From the NCBI RefSeq assembly GCF_028689295.1, contig NZ_JAQTWL010000008.1:86479-150478 (forward strand): a stretch of DNA of 64,000 bases. Direction: 5' to 3'. Below are positions 8,975 through 17,687 of this stretch, in pieces. The notes below the pieces were generated by a model. The model was not told the origin of the DNA and made no database searches. It saw nothing but the letters and a program-made list of their open reading frames with translations. Source of the DNA: Rhodoferax sp. (GTDB taxonomy: Bacteria > Pseudomonadota > Gammaproteobacteria > Burkholderiales > Burkholderiaceae_C). Positions within the stretch are counted from its first letter, which is position 1. The number at the start of each line of letters is the position of its first letter. Made by a program: the position numbers and the translations under genes.

Positions 8975-9676
8975 ATGCACCCCTTCATTGTCCTGACCCG
9001 AAAAGAACTCAGCGCGGCGCTGCTCTCACCGATCGCCTACATCGTCGCAGCGGTGTTCTTGCTGGTGCTGGGTTACACCTTCAGCCTCACGCTCTTTGCC
9101 ACCAAGGTGGCGAACCTACAGTACATTTTTCGCCAAATCTATGTGCTGTCGATCCTGCTCGTCCCGGTGCTGACGATGCGTGCTTTCGCCGAAGAACGGC
9201 GTAGTGACACGCTGGAATTGCTGCTGACGACACCGATCGCCGAAGTCTGGATTGTGTTGTCCAAGTACATCGCTTTGATGGTGGTGGTGCTGTCCATCTA
9301 TGCCCTGTCAAGCGTCTACGCCTTGCTTTTGGGGTGGTTGGGAGAGCCTGACTGGGGACCGATCCTGACCGGTTACGCCACGCTCGTACTGCTGGCCAGT
9401 TTACTGGTATCCGTTGGTGTTCTGGCCTCCAGTCTGACAGAAAATCAGGTTATCTCAGCCGCCTTGTCGATGGGCATATTCCTGATGCTCTGGTTTGCCG
9501 ATTCGGTGACACCGATGTTGCCCATTGCGCTTCAGCCCGTGGCTCTGAATCTATCATTGATCGGGCACTTCAAGCCGCTGGTCACTGGCTCGGTTTTTCT
9601 GTCGGATGCCATGTACTTTGTCAGCATCACGATGGTGGCGATCTGGTTGGCCAGCCGACGTCTGGCAGACAGGTAA
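8975..9676 (+). CDS. ABC-2 type permease, GldF-like
   Basis: Integral membrane permease of 233 residues with about six transmembrane segments. The sequence MHPFIVLTRKELSAALLSPIAYIVAAVFLL and the EERRSDTLELLLTTPI segment (about residues 71-86) are hallmarks of the GldF/NosY ABC-2 group, which has no periplasmic binding protein. It stands 5 bp before the GldG-like gene and 12 bp after the ATPase, so all are one transcript. Direction of transport and cargo are not predictable. Confidence 0.85.
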   Translation: MHPFIVLTRKELSAALLSPIAYIVAAVFLLVLGYTFSLTLFATKVANLQYIFRQIYVLSILLVPVLTMRAFAEERRSDTLELLLTTPIAEVWIVLSKYIALMVVVLSIYALSSVYALLLGWLGEPDWGPILTGYATLVLLASLLVSVGVLASSLTENQVISAALSMGIFLMLWFADSVTPMLPIALQPVALNLSLIGHFKPLVTGSVFLSDAMYFVSITMVAIWLASRRLADR

Positions 9677-9681
9677 GCACC

Positions 9682-11169
9682 ATGCCCTTATTCATCAATT
9701 TGTTGGTTGTGCTGGCTCTGGCCGTGCTGTTCACAGCCGGCCTGCGCGCGCCGCTGGGCCCGCGGAGCTGGCGTGTGGCAGTGCAGTTGCTGGGCCTGGC
9801 ACTGGCCGTGCTCGTGGCCGCGCTGGCCAACGTCGTGTCCTACCGCAACGATCAGCATTTCGACATCACGATGGAAGAGGCCTTCACGCCGGCAGCCGAG
9901 ACGCTACAGGTTCTGCGCGACCTGAAGCAGGATGTGGAGCTGATTTATTTCTACCATGCCCAGAACCCCGCGGGTCTTGCCGCCAAGCAGATGGTGGAGA
10001 TCATGGGCAAGGTGACACCCCACCTCAAGGTGCGCACCATCGATCCCGACCAGCAGCCAGCACAAGCCAACGAGTACGGGATGCGCATGTACAACGTTGC
10101 CCTGATGATCGCCGACGGGCGACGCATCGAGGTGATCACCACTGAAGATCGCGAGATGGCATTGGGGCTCCTGCGTTTGCTGCGCAGCGACAAGCGACCG
10201 GTCTGTTTTCTCAGCGACCACGGGGAATACGACATTGACAACTTCGAGTTTCACACCCACTTTGAGGGTCCAGGCAGCAACCACGCCCACGACGCTGCCG
10301 GACAGGGCATCGTGGATATGACCCAGCATGGCTTGGGTCGGTTGCGCCGCGCCCTTGACAAGCTCGGTTACGCCGTGCGCAAGCTGTCGCTGGCAACCGG
10401 CGCTTCCGGTGATGGGCAGGGCGTACCGGCTGATTGCGCCGCCCTGGTGGAAGCGAATCCGCGCACGCCCTTCGCGCCGCCCGAGGTGGCTCTGTTGGCT
10501 CGATACCTCGAAGGCGGTGGCAATTTATTGATGCTACTGGAGCCCGACTACGCCGTGGGGACCGAGCTGGCGGCCTTGTTAGCGCAGGCCGGCGTGCGTG
10601 TCGGCAACGGTGTTGTGGTCGACCCGACCAGTCACTATTTCACCGATGCACAGATGGTCGCAGTCGAGAAGTACGCGAGCCACCCCAGCACTGGCGGACT
10701 GTCCCTCAGCTTTTTCCCCGGAATTCGGCCATTGCAGGTGGTGGCAGCTGGGGGTGTCAAGTCCGGCGTGCTGTTTTCCAGCAGCGCGCAAGCCACGGTC
10801 ACCACGCGCGACCCATCGATTCACCTCGATGCCTCCGCCCAGATACCCGGCACACGCGCGCTGGCCCTCGTCAGTGAAGGTCAACTGGCCGGCAAAGGAA
10901 AACCCTTTCGTCTGGCCGTGCTGGGCGATGCCGACTTCGCCAGCAATTCGTTCTATCCGTATCTCGCTAACGCTGATCTGGTGCTGGGGCTCACCGCCTG
11001 GTTGCGCGGCGAACCTCGCGGCCCCGCGATCAAGCCGCCAATGGAAGTCATGCCCACCGTGGTGATGACAAAATCACAGATGCAGATGGTATTCATTTTG
11101 TGTGTGATGCTGATACCCGGCTTGTGTGCCCTGGCCGGGCTGGCAGTCTGGTGGCGGCGGCGGCAATGA
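9682..11169 (+). CDS. GldG-like ABC-associated periplasmic-domain membrane protein
   Basis: Protein of 495 residues with two N-terminal hydrophobic segments, a long extracytoplasmic region and a C-terminal transmembrane helix (near residues 468-490) ending in WWRRRQ. This is the layout of the GldG / ABC_transp_aux family, whose extracytoplasmic domain resembles a beta-galactosidase-trimerisation/ThuA-type fold. The motif VCFLSDHGEYDIDN (about residues 174-187) matches the conserved G/HGE segment of that family. The stop overlaps the next start (ATGA at 11166-11169). It is thought to assist the ABC-2 permease; no enzymatic residues can be asserted. Confidence 0.8.
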   Translation: MPLFINLLVVLALAVLFTAGLRAPLGPRSWRVAVQLLGLALAVLVAALANVVSYRNDQHFDITMEEAFTPAAETLQVLRDLKQDVELIYFYHAQNPAGLAAKQMVEIMGKVTPHLKVRTIDPDQQPAQANEYGMRMYNVALMIADGRRIEVITTEDREMALGLLRLLRSDKRPVCFLSDHGEYDIDNFEFHTHFEGPGSNHAHDAAGQGIVDMTQHGLGRLRRALDKLGYAVRKLSLATGASGDGQGVPADCAALVEANPRTPFAPPEVALLARYLEGGGNLLMLLEPDYAVGTELAALLAQAGVRVGNGVVVDPTSHYFTDAQMVAVEKYASHPSTGGLSLSFFPGIRPLQVVAAGGVKSGVLFSSSAQATVTTRDPSIHLDASAQIPGTRALALVSEGQLAGKGKPFRLAVLGDADFASNSFYPYLANADLVLGLTAWLRGEPRGPAIKPPMEVMPTVVMTKSQMQMVFILCVMLIPGLCALAGLAVWWRRRQ

Positions 11170-11699
11170 AACGCATCGTTTGGGTGCTGGCGGCCTTGGT
11201 CTCATTGGCAGTGTTGGCAGTGCTGGCTTTTCAGGGCCCCGATCGACGTCAATCGCTGGTCGAACACCAGGCCGAGGGCAAGATGAAGCACTTGGCCACC
11301 GATAGCGTCACGAGCGTGCGCGCCAGCTCCAGCGCTGGCACACACTACTTTAAGCGTGCTGCTGATGGGCAATGGTTATTGAGCCGCCCAGCGGCCGATG
11401 CTGGCGTTTCGGCTGCCACTGGTGCAGCGATTGAAGCCGGGCTTCGCCTGCTGCACAACACCTTGCCTGAGCGCAATTTCGAGACCGAAATACCCGAGTT
11501 TGGTCTATCCGCCCCAGTCCTTGAACTGGCATTGCAAACCGTGGATGGCCAGTCTTTTGAGGCCACCTTCGGTGCCACCAACCCCATGGGTATCGCCCAA
11601 TACGTGCGGATCCGATGCGGCGGTCAAACCACAGTGCACTTGATGCCAACTTACGTTGCCCAGGCCTGGGCGCCCACGCTTGGAGGCGTTGCAAAATGA
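11166..11699 (+). CDS. DUF4340 domain protein
   Basis: Protein of 177 residues with one N-terminal membrane anchor (KRIVWVLAALVSLAVLAVLAF) and an extracytoplasmic beta-rich region of the DUF4340 type, a family regularly found directly after GldG-like genes. Both ends overlap neighbours by ATGA, so production is coupled to GldG and to the HupE-like protein. I prefer the ATG at 11166; a longer open frame inside the GldG gene is a shadow. Function is unknown; it probably belongs to the ABC complex on the periplasmic face. Confidence 0.8.
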   Translation: MKRIVWVLAALVSLAVLAVLAFQGPDRRQSLVEHQAEGKMKHLATDSVTSVRASSSAGTHYFKRAADGQWLLSRPAADAGVSAATGAAIEAGLRLLHNTLPERNFETEIPEFGLSAPVLELALQTVDGQSFEATFGATNPMGIAQYVRIRCGGQTTVHLMPTYVAQAWAPTLGGVAK

Positions 11700-12823
11700 G
11701 CGGCCCAAGGGGACCTTTCAGGCGGGGATATTGGCTGTTGTTGACCTTGCTGGGGTTGGTTCTGGCGGGTGGGCCTGCGTCGGCGCACACCAACAGCACC
11801 GGCCTCGCCCGCCTCGAGTTCCAGGGCACTGAAGCGCATTACCGGCTGACGCTGTCACCAACTGAGGTCGGAGATGCAGCCATCTTGGTGCAGCGTGGCG
11901 GCGCCGGTGATGTCGACGCCGCCCAACAGGTTATGGCGGTATTGCAAAAACACCTGACCTTGAGCGTCGATGACAAGCGGTGTCGCGTTAAACGCAGCCG
12001 AATCCAAGCTCCGAAACTCGGTACCGACCAGGTAACGCTGCTGCTCGACTGGCAGTGCACCAACGCGCCCGGCATGCTAGTGTTGCAAGACACCTTGAGC
12101 ACTGCCTTTGGCGAGCATTACCGCAGCATTGCCAGCATCAGCCGATCTGCCGATCCTGAAGCTCAAATCGCATCCGGGGCAGACGGGGAAGACGGGGCGG
12201 TCAGTCGGCGCCAGGAGCACATTCTGGACCGTGAACACCCGCAGGTCCGCATTGACTTTGGCCAGGCAGCGCGAAGCAGCCTGGGTGGCTTCCTGCGGCT
12301 CGGTCTGGACCACATTCTGAGCGGCTTTGACCACCTGTTATTCCTGGCTGCGCTATTGTTGGGCAGTCGCAGTCTGCGTTCACTGCTGATTACCGTCACC
12401 GCGTTCACCGCCGCGCACAGTCTGAGTCTGGCGGCGGCGACGCTGGGCTGGTTGCACGTTGCGGGCACCTGGGTCGAGCCAGCCATTGCGGCCTCCATTG
12501 TCTGGGTGGCGGTGGAAAACATCTGGCTGCAGCCGCACCCACTGCGCCGCCACGCGCTGACGTTTGGCTTTGGCTTGGTGCATGGTCTGGCTTTCGCCGA
12601 GGCGCTGACTGAGCTGCACCTGAGCGGCTGGCCTTTGGCGCGCGCTCTGTTGGGCTTTAACGTGGGTGTCGAAACCGGCCAGGCGCTGGTAGTTTTGTTG
12701 CTAGCCCCGGCGTTGACCTGGTTGGCGCGACACCCTGTCGGCCCCCATATCGCCCGTGCACTGTCACTGGGCATTGCCTCAATGGGGCTGGTATGGGTAG
12801 TGCAACGGCTGGCGCAGTCCTGA
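11696..12823 (+). CDS. HupE/UreJ family membrane protein with large periplasmic domain
   Basis: Protein of 375 residues: signal peptide or first helix ending at GGPASAHT, a periplasmic domain of about 180 residues, then about six helices with the HupE/UreJ_2 motif GLDHILSGFDHLLFLAALLLG near residues 201-222, TAFTAAHSLSLA, and FGFGLVHGLAFAEAL. HupE/UreJ proteins are thought to move nickel or cobalt; the His/Asp-rich membrane motifs are retained here. It is coupled to the ABC cassette through an ATGA overlap, which suggests the whole unit 8249-12823 handles a metal or metal-dependent product. The metal is not determinable from sequence. Confidence 0.82.
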   Translation: MSGPRGPFRRGYWLLLTLLGLVLAGGPASAHTNSTGLARLEFQGTEAHYRLTLSPTEVGDAAILVQRGGAGDVDAAQQVMAVLQKHLTLSVDDKRCRVKRSRIQAPKLGTDQVTLLLDWQCTNAPGMLVLQDTLSTAFGEHYRSIASISRSADPEAQIASGADGEDGAVSRRQEHILDREHPQVRIDFGQAARSSLGGFLRLGLDHILSGFDHLLFLAALLLGSRSLRSLLITVTAFTAAHSLSLAAATLGWLHVAGTWVEPAIAASIVWVAVENIWLQPHPLRRHALTFGFGLVHGLAFAEALTELHLSGWPLARALLGFNVGVETGQALVVLLLAPALTWLARHPVGPHIARALSLGIASMGLVWVVQRLAQS

Positions 12824-12900
12824 CACTTGATACGGCAATAACCTCATTCGCGAACAACAACTTTTTTGACTTTTTTTGACCATTAACCTGGAGTAATCTC

Positions 12901-14361
12901 ATGATGCAACTCAAAGACCCCACCCTGCTACGCCAACAAGCCTTTATCAACGGTCAATGGTGCGATGCCGACAGCGGCGAAACCTGTGCCGTGACCAATC
13001 CGGCCACTGGCGAGACGATTGGCACTGTGCCCAAAATGGGCACCGCAGAAACCCGTCGTGCGATCGCTGCCGCTAACGAGGCCTGGCCTGCCTGGCGCGC
13101 CAAGACCGGCAAAGAGCGCAGCGCCGTGATACGCAAATGGAACGACCTGATGCTGGTCAACGCCGACGATCTGGCCATGATCATGACTATCGAACAGGGT
13201 AAACCTCTGGCTGAAGCCAAGGGCGAAATTGCTTATGCAGCATCGTTTATCGAGTGGTTTGCCGAAGAGGCGAAGCGGGTCAGTGGTGACACACTGGCCT
13301 CTCCCTGGACCGATCGGCGCATCGTGGTCATCAAACAACCCATTGGGGTCTGTGCCGCCATTACGCCGTGGAATTTCCCATCATCCATGATCACCCGCAA
13401 AGCTGGCCCGGCGTTGGCTGCAGGTTGTCCGATGGTGTTGAAACCAGCGCTGGCCACACCTTATTCGGCGCTGGCGCTGGCAGTGCTGGCCGAGCGCGCT
13501 GGCGTACCGCCTGGTATCTTCAGTGTCTTGACCGGGTCTGCCAGTGCCATTGGCGGCGAAATGACCGCCAACCCTACGGTGCGCAAGCTGTCGTTCACCG
13601 GCTCCACCGATATTGGCAGCATGCTGATGCAGCAATGTGCCAAGACCATCAAGAAGTTGTCATTGGAACTGGGCGGCAACGCGCCCTTTATCGTGTTTGA
13701 CGATGCCGATCTGGACGCAGCGGTCGAGGGCGCCATCATGTCCAAGTACCGCAACGCCGGCCAAACCTGCGTCTGTGCCAACCGTTTGTATGTGCAAGAC
13801 GGTGTTTATGACGCTTTCGCCGCCAAATTAGTCGCCGCAGTCGAAAAGCTCAAGGTCGGCAACGGTGTTGAAGCAGGTGTCACGCAAGGGCCCTTGATTG
13901 ACGGCGCTGCCATTAAAAAGGTAGAAGAGCATATTGCCGATGCGCTGGCAAAAGGTGGGCGACTACTCACCGGTGGCAAACGCCATGCGCTGGGACACAG
14001 TTTCTTCGAGCCGACCGTGATCGCTGATGCCACGCCTGACATGTTGGTGGCGCGCGAGGAAACCTTTGGCCCGCTGGCTCCGTTGTTCCGGTTCAAGACC
14101 GATGCTGAAGCGATTGCCATGGCCAACGACACCGAGTTTGGACTGGCCAGCTACTTCTATTCGCGCGACATCGGCCGCATCTGGCGCGTTGGCGAAGGCA
14201 TTGAGAGCGGCATGGTAGGTATCAATACTGGTATTATTTCTAACGAAGTTGCACCCTTTGGCGGGGTCAAACAATCCGGGTTGGGCCGCGAAGGTTCCAA
14301 GTACGGCATGGACGACTACCTGGTCATCAAATACCTATGCATGGGCGGGTTGGACAAGTGA
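12901..14361 (+). CDS. gabD: NAD(P)-dependent succinate-semialdehyde dehydrogenase, GabD type
   Basis: Aldehyde dehydrogenase superfamily member of 486 residues, standard for GabD. It carries ITPWNFPSSMITRK (about 158-171), the catalytic Glu region LELGGNAPFIVFDDADLD and the catalytic Cys in NAGQTCVCANR with the extra neighbouring Cys common in GabD enzymes. It oxidises succinic semialdehyde to succinate for the TCA cycle. A ribosome-binding site (CTGGAG) precedes tandem ATGs at 12901 and 12904. Together with the iron-type alcohol dehydrogenase upstream it would complete hydroxybutyrate to succinate. Glutarate semialdehyde is a possible alternative substrate. Confidence 0.9.
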   Translation: MMQLKDPTLLRQQAFINGQWCDADSGETCAVTNPATGETIGTVPKMGTAETRRAIAAANEAWPAWRAKTGKERSAVIRKWNDLMLVNADDLAMIMTIEQGKPLAEAKGEIAYAASFIEWFAEEAKRVSGDTLASPWTDRRIVVIKQPIGVCAAITPWNFPSSMITRKAGPALAAGCPMVLKPALATPYSALALAVLAERAGVPPGIFSVLTGSASAIGGEMTANPTVRKLSFTGSTDIGSMLMQQCAKTIKKLSLELGGNAPFIVFDDADLDAAVEGAIMSKYRNAGQTCVCANRLYVQDGVYDAFAAKLVAAVEKLKVGNGVEAGVTQGPLIDGAAIKKVEEHIADALAKGGRLLTGGKRHALGHSFFEPTVIADATPDMLVAREETFGPLAPLFRFKTDAEAIAMANDTEFGLASYFYSRDIGRIWRVGEGIESGMVGINTGIISNEVAPFGGVKQSGLGREGSKYGMDDYLVIKYLCMGGLDK

Positions 14362-14423
14362 ATGATCGCTTGGTCGCAGCCGTGGAGATGTCCTAGCCTG
14401 TACAGACGCAGGCTATGCGACGA

Positions 14424-14442
14424 ACCTTGATCAGTTCAAGGT
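14424..14442. promoter_or_regulatory. 19-bp dyad upstream of nnrS (candidate operator)
   Basis: Perfect 7-bp arms ACCTTGA-N5-TCAAGGT, about 85 bp before the first nnrS start. A TTGACA hexamer follows at 14453-14458 without a convincing -10. The core TTGAT..TTCAA resembles FNR/DNR boxes but has spacing 3 instead of 4, so assignment to that family is doubtful. Confidence 0.4.
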
Positions 14443-14527
14443 CAGTTTTTTCTTGACATGTGTTATGGTTGTTTCAAGCTAGCTGCCGTCTAATGGCAAG
14501 GTTTGAAACTACCCGTAGCGCCATTGC

Positions 14528-15733
14528 ATGAAATCTGTCTCTCTCCCGATTTTTTTCGAGGTCAAAGCGGCCGCTGAAAAGCCGCAAGGCTGTCCATTTT
14601 TGCGCTTGGGGTTCCGCCCGTTTTATCTGGGCGGCACCCTGGTCGCGGCGCTGGCGGTGCCGCTGTGGATGGCCATGTTCATGGGCGGTATTTCCAGCAG
14701 TCCGGCCGTGCCTGCGCTGCTATGGCATGCGCATGAAATGCTGTTTGGTTTTGCCGTGGCCATCATCGTTGGTTTTTTGATGACAGCCGGCAAAAACTGG
14801 ACCGGACTGTCCACCCCGCGCGGTGCCTCCCTGGCCGCTTTCGCTTTGCTCTGGTTGGCAGCTCGCATCGCCGCCCTGACCAGCCCAGGCGTGCTTTACG
14901 CGGTGTTGGACGTGGCCTTGCTGCCGCTGGTGGCTGGCATTCTTGCGCGCTTGCTACTGCGCGCCAATAACTACCGCAACTTGCCGTTGGCCCTGATTCT
15001 GGTCCTGCTGGGTGCGGACAACCTGGTGTTCCATCTGGCCACGTTGGGCCTGCTTGATGTACCGGCCATGACGCCGCTGCACGCCGCTTTGGGTTTGATC
15101 ATCATGATAGAGAGCGTGATCGCCGGGCGCGTGGTGCCCGCCTTCACCATGAGCGCCACGCCAGGCCTGCGGCTCCAGACTACCTCGACGCAGGAGCGCC
15201 TGACGCTGGGTTTAACCGCTGCGGGCTTGCTGATGTGGGTGTTTGCCCCGCCAGGGGTGTGGGGTTTGGTGGTGCTGCTGGCGGCAGCGGGCTTGCACGC
15301 CAAACGCCTGTGGGGATGGCGTCCCATGCTGACGCGGAACAAACCCATCTTATGGATTTTGCATGGGGCTTATGCCTGGATTGCGCTAGGTTTGCTGATG
15401 CTGGCGCTGGCGCAAATGGGCTGGGTGCCGGTCTCTGCAGGTGTGCACGCGCTGGCAGTCGGCGCCACCGGCGGCCTGATCATCGGCATGGCCACGCGCA
15501 CAGCGCGCGGCCACACCGGCAGACCACTGATCTTGACCCGCATCGAAGTGGCCGCCTATGGGCTGGTGATGACGGCGGCGCTGCTACGTGTCTTGGTGCC
15601 ACTGCTGTTGCCCAGTTTCTACATCGCGGCGCTGGTGCTGTCGGCCAGTGCCTGGAGCGCGGCTTTCTTGAGCTACCTGTGGGTCTATGCCCCCTGGCTG
15701 CTTCAAACCCGACTCGACGGCAAAGACGGCTAA
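14528..15733 (+). CDS. nnrS: NnrS family haem/copper membrane protein (first copy)
   Basis: NnrS protein of 401 residues with about twelve hydrophobic segments. NnrS relieves nitrosative stress and is tied to nitrite/NO respiration. Conserved features: FRPFYLGG near residue 32, LLWHAHEMLFGFAVAIIVGFLMTAGKNWTG near 62-90 (the conserved HxHE), GRVVPAFT near 200, and HALAVGATGGLIIGMATRTARGHTG near 310-333. It precedes narX by 5 bp, so it is co-transcribed with the nitrate sensor pair. A second copy lies at 21905. The two share all motifs but differ through most of their length, so this is not a recent duplication. Confidence 0.92.
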   Translation: MKSVSLPIFFEVKAAAEKPQGCPFLRLGFRPFYLGGTLVAALAVPLWMAMFMGGISSSPAVPALLWHAHEMLFGFAVAIIVGFLMTAGKNWTGLSTPRGASLAAFALLWLAARIAALTSPGVLYAVLDVALLPLVAGILARLLLRANNYRNLPLALILVLLGADNLVFHLATLGLLDVPAMTPLHAALGLIIMIESVIAGRVVPAFTMSATPGLRLQTTSTQERLTLGLTAAGLLMWVFAPPGVWGLVVLLAAAGLHAKRLWGWRPMLTRNKPILWILHGAYAWIALGLLMLALAQMGWVPVSAGVHALAVGATGGLIIGMATRTARGHTGRPLILTRIEVAAYGLVMTAALLRVLVPLLLPSFYIAALVLSASAWSAAFLSYLWVYAPWLLQTRLDGKDG

Positions 15734-15738
15734 AGCGC

Positions 15739-17685
15739 ATGACGATCAACCGACACTGGAGCCTGGGTGCCAAGCTGCTGATGGTGGGGGCACCCTTTTT
15801 GCTACTGGTCTTCATGGCGACCATCGCCACGCTCTGGGTGTCTTGGCAGTTGGACGGTGGTGCGGCAGCCGTCAACGAGGCCGGCCGCATGCGCATGCAG
15901 TCTTACCGCATGTCGCTGTCCATTGGCACCGGCGAGACCAGTCAACTGTCCGAACAAATTGCCGAATTCGACCGCAGCCTGACCACCCTCAAACAAGGCG
16001 ACCCGGAGCGCCCGCTGTTTGTCTCGTGGGACGCGGATACCACTGCGCGCTTTGCCGTGGTGGAGAAGAACTGGGCGCACTACCAGGCGCGCTGGATTCA
16101 AGCCAAACCCGCCGTTTTCACCGACCTGCGCGCCGACACGGTGGCCTTTGCCTCCCACATCGATGACTTCGTCAACAGCATCGAAGTGCACATCGCCCGC
16201 TGGACCGCGCTGCTGCATCTGCTGCAAATGAGCATGCTGGCCTCTGTGGTCGTGGGCGCCACCGTCTTGCTCTACACCGGCTACCTGTTTGTGCTGGAGC
16301 CTGTCGGGCAACTCAAACAGGCCATTGAAAAAATCCAGCAGGGCAACTTCGATGCCCGGGTGGCGCACACTTCCAGCGACGAATTCGGCACCCTGGCCGA
16401 CGGCTTCAACGGCATGGCCGAGCACCTGCAGTCGATGTACAAAAATCTGGAAGGCAAAGTGGCTGAGAAAACCGTTTTGCTGAAAGAGAAGTCCGACCGG
16501 CTGGAAAGCCTGTATGAAGTCACGGCCCTGGTGTCCAAAGCCACCTCGCTGGATGCTTTGGCGCAAGACTTTACCAAGAGTCTGGCAAAAATTTCCCAGG
16601 CCGATGGCGTCGCGCTGCGCTGGTCCAACCAGGGCGGCCAGCGCCATCTGATGCTGGCCGCGCACGGCCTGCCCGCGGCCATGATCGATGCCGAACAATG
16701 CCTGAACACCGGCGATTGCCATTGCGGCACGACCACCGAAGATTCGGAATTTCGCGTCATTCCGATCCGTGATGAATCCAGCGCGCCGCTGCAGCATTGC
16801 CTCAAGGCCGGTTTCGAGACCGTCATCACACTGCCGGTGCGCCTGCATCAGCAGCTCATGGGCGAAGTCGATTTGTTCTTTCACGCCCGCATCAGCCCGA
16901 CGCCCGCCGAGCGCTCGCTGCTGCAGGCCTTGAGCAGCCACCTGGCCAGCGGCATGGAAAACCTGCGCCTGAACGCGCTGGAAAAAGAGGCAGCCGTGTC
17001 ACAGGAACGCCACCTGCTGGCACGCGAGCTGCATGATTCGATTGCCCAGTCTCTGGCGTTCCTGAAAATCCAGGTGCAGTTGATGCGCGACGCCCTCAAA
17101 ACCCGCGATGAAGCTGAAATCGCCAAAATCCTGGAAGAAATTGACGAAGGTGTGCGCGAGAGTTATGGCGACGTGCGCGAACTGCTGCTGCACTTCAGAA
17201 CCCGCACCAACACCGAAGACATCGAGCCCGCGCTGGCCACCACGCTGCAAAAATTCGAGCATCAAAGCGGCATCAAGACCACCATGACGATGCAGGGGCA
17301 GGGCATGCCGCTGGCCCCGGATGTGCAGATTCAGGTGCTGCACATTGTGCAGGAGGCGCTGTCCAACGTGCGCAAGCACGCCCACGCATCGCAGGCCTGG
17401 CTCGATGTGCAGCAGCAACCCAGCTGGCGCTTTGAAGTGCGCGACGATGGCATTGGGTTCAATCCCGACACCGATCAATTGGATGAAACCCATGTGGGCC
17501 TGCGCATCATGACCGAGCGCGCGCAGCGCATCGGTGCGCACATCGACGTTATTTCTACGCCATCGCGTGGCAGCTCGGTCATCGTCACCCTGCCCGCGCC
17601 GTCACACCCCAGCACAAGCAACGCCGCCCGCATCGACAGTGCTGCAGCCGATACCTCTCACCGGGCGGCCTCAAGCGCCGTTTGA
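15739..17685 (+). CDS. narX: Nitrate/nitrite sensor histidine kinase NarX
   Basis: Membrane sensor kinase of 648 residues. Two transmembrane helices (about 13-35 and 155-175) flank a periplasmic domain carrying the NarX/NarQ P-box (VNEAGRMRMQSYRMSLS, about 44-60), which binds nitrate or nitrite. Then come HAMP, a GAF-like region with the NarX-type cysteine cluster (CLNTGDCHCG near 320), the H-box LLARELHDSIAQSL with the phosphorylated His, and an HATPase domain (NVRKHAHA, VRDDGIGF, GLRIMTERA). ATG at 15739 is chosen because it starts just before the first helix; the longer open frame runs over nnrS. It phosphorylates the adjacent NarL. Confidence 0.93.
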   Translation: MTINRHWSLGAKLLMVGAPFLLLVFMATIATLWVSWQLDGGAAAVNEAGRMRMQSYRMSLSIGTGETSQLSEQIAEFDRSLTTLKQGDPERPLFVSWDADTTARFAVVEKNWAHYQARWIQAKPAVFTDLRADTVAFASHIDDFVNSIEVHIARWTALLHLLQMSMLASVVVGATVLLYTGYLFVLEPVGQLKQAIEKIQQGNFDARVAHTSSDEFGTLADGFNGMAEHLQSMYKNLEGKVAEKTVLLKEKSDRLESLYEVTALVSKATSLDALAQDFTKSLAKISQADGVALRWSNQGGQRHLMLAAHGLPAAMIDAEQCLNTGDCHCGTTTEDSEFRVIPIRDESSAPLQHCLKAGFETVITLPVRLHQQLMGEVDLFFHARISPTPAERSLLQALSSHLASGMENLRLNALEKEAAVSQERHLLARELHDSIAQSLAFLKIQVQLMRDALKTRDEAEIAKILEEIDEGVRESYGDVRELLLHFRTRTNTEDIEPALATTLQKFEHQSGIKTTMTMQGQGMPLAPDVQIQVLHIVQEALSNVRKHAHASQAWLDVQQQPSWRFEVRDDGIGFNPDTDQLDETHVGLRIMTERAQRIGAHIDVISTPSRGSSVIVTLPAPSHPSTSNAARIDSAAADTSHRAASSAV

Positions 17686-17687
17686 CC

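Noticed and set aside
14453..14481. Sigma-70 promoter for nnrS
   Set aside because: TTGACA is present but no acceptable -10 at 16-18 bp spacing could be found.
15480..15896. Long antisense frames across nnrS/narX and many other genes
   Set aside because: Typical reverse-frame shadows of GC-rich coding sequence; the opposite strands carry clear family motifs.
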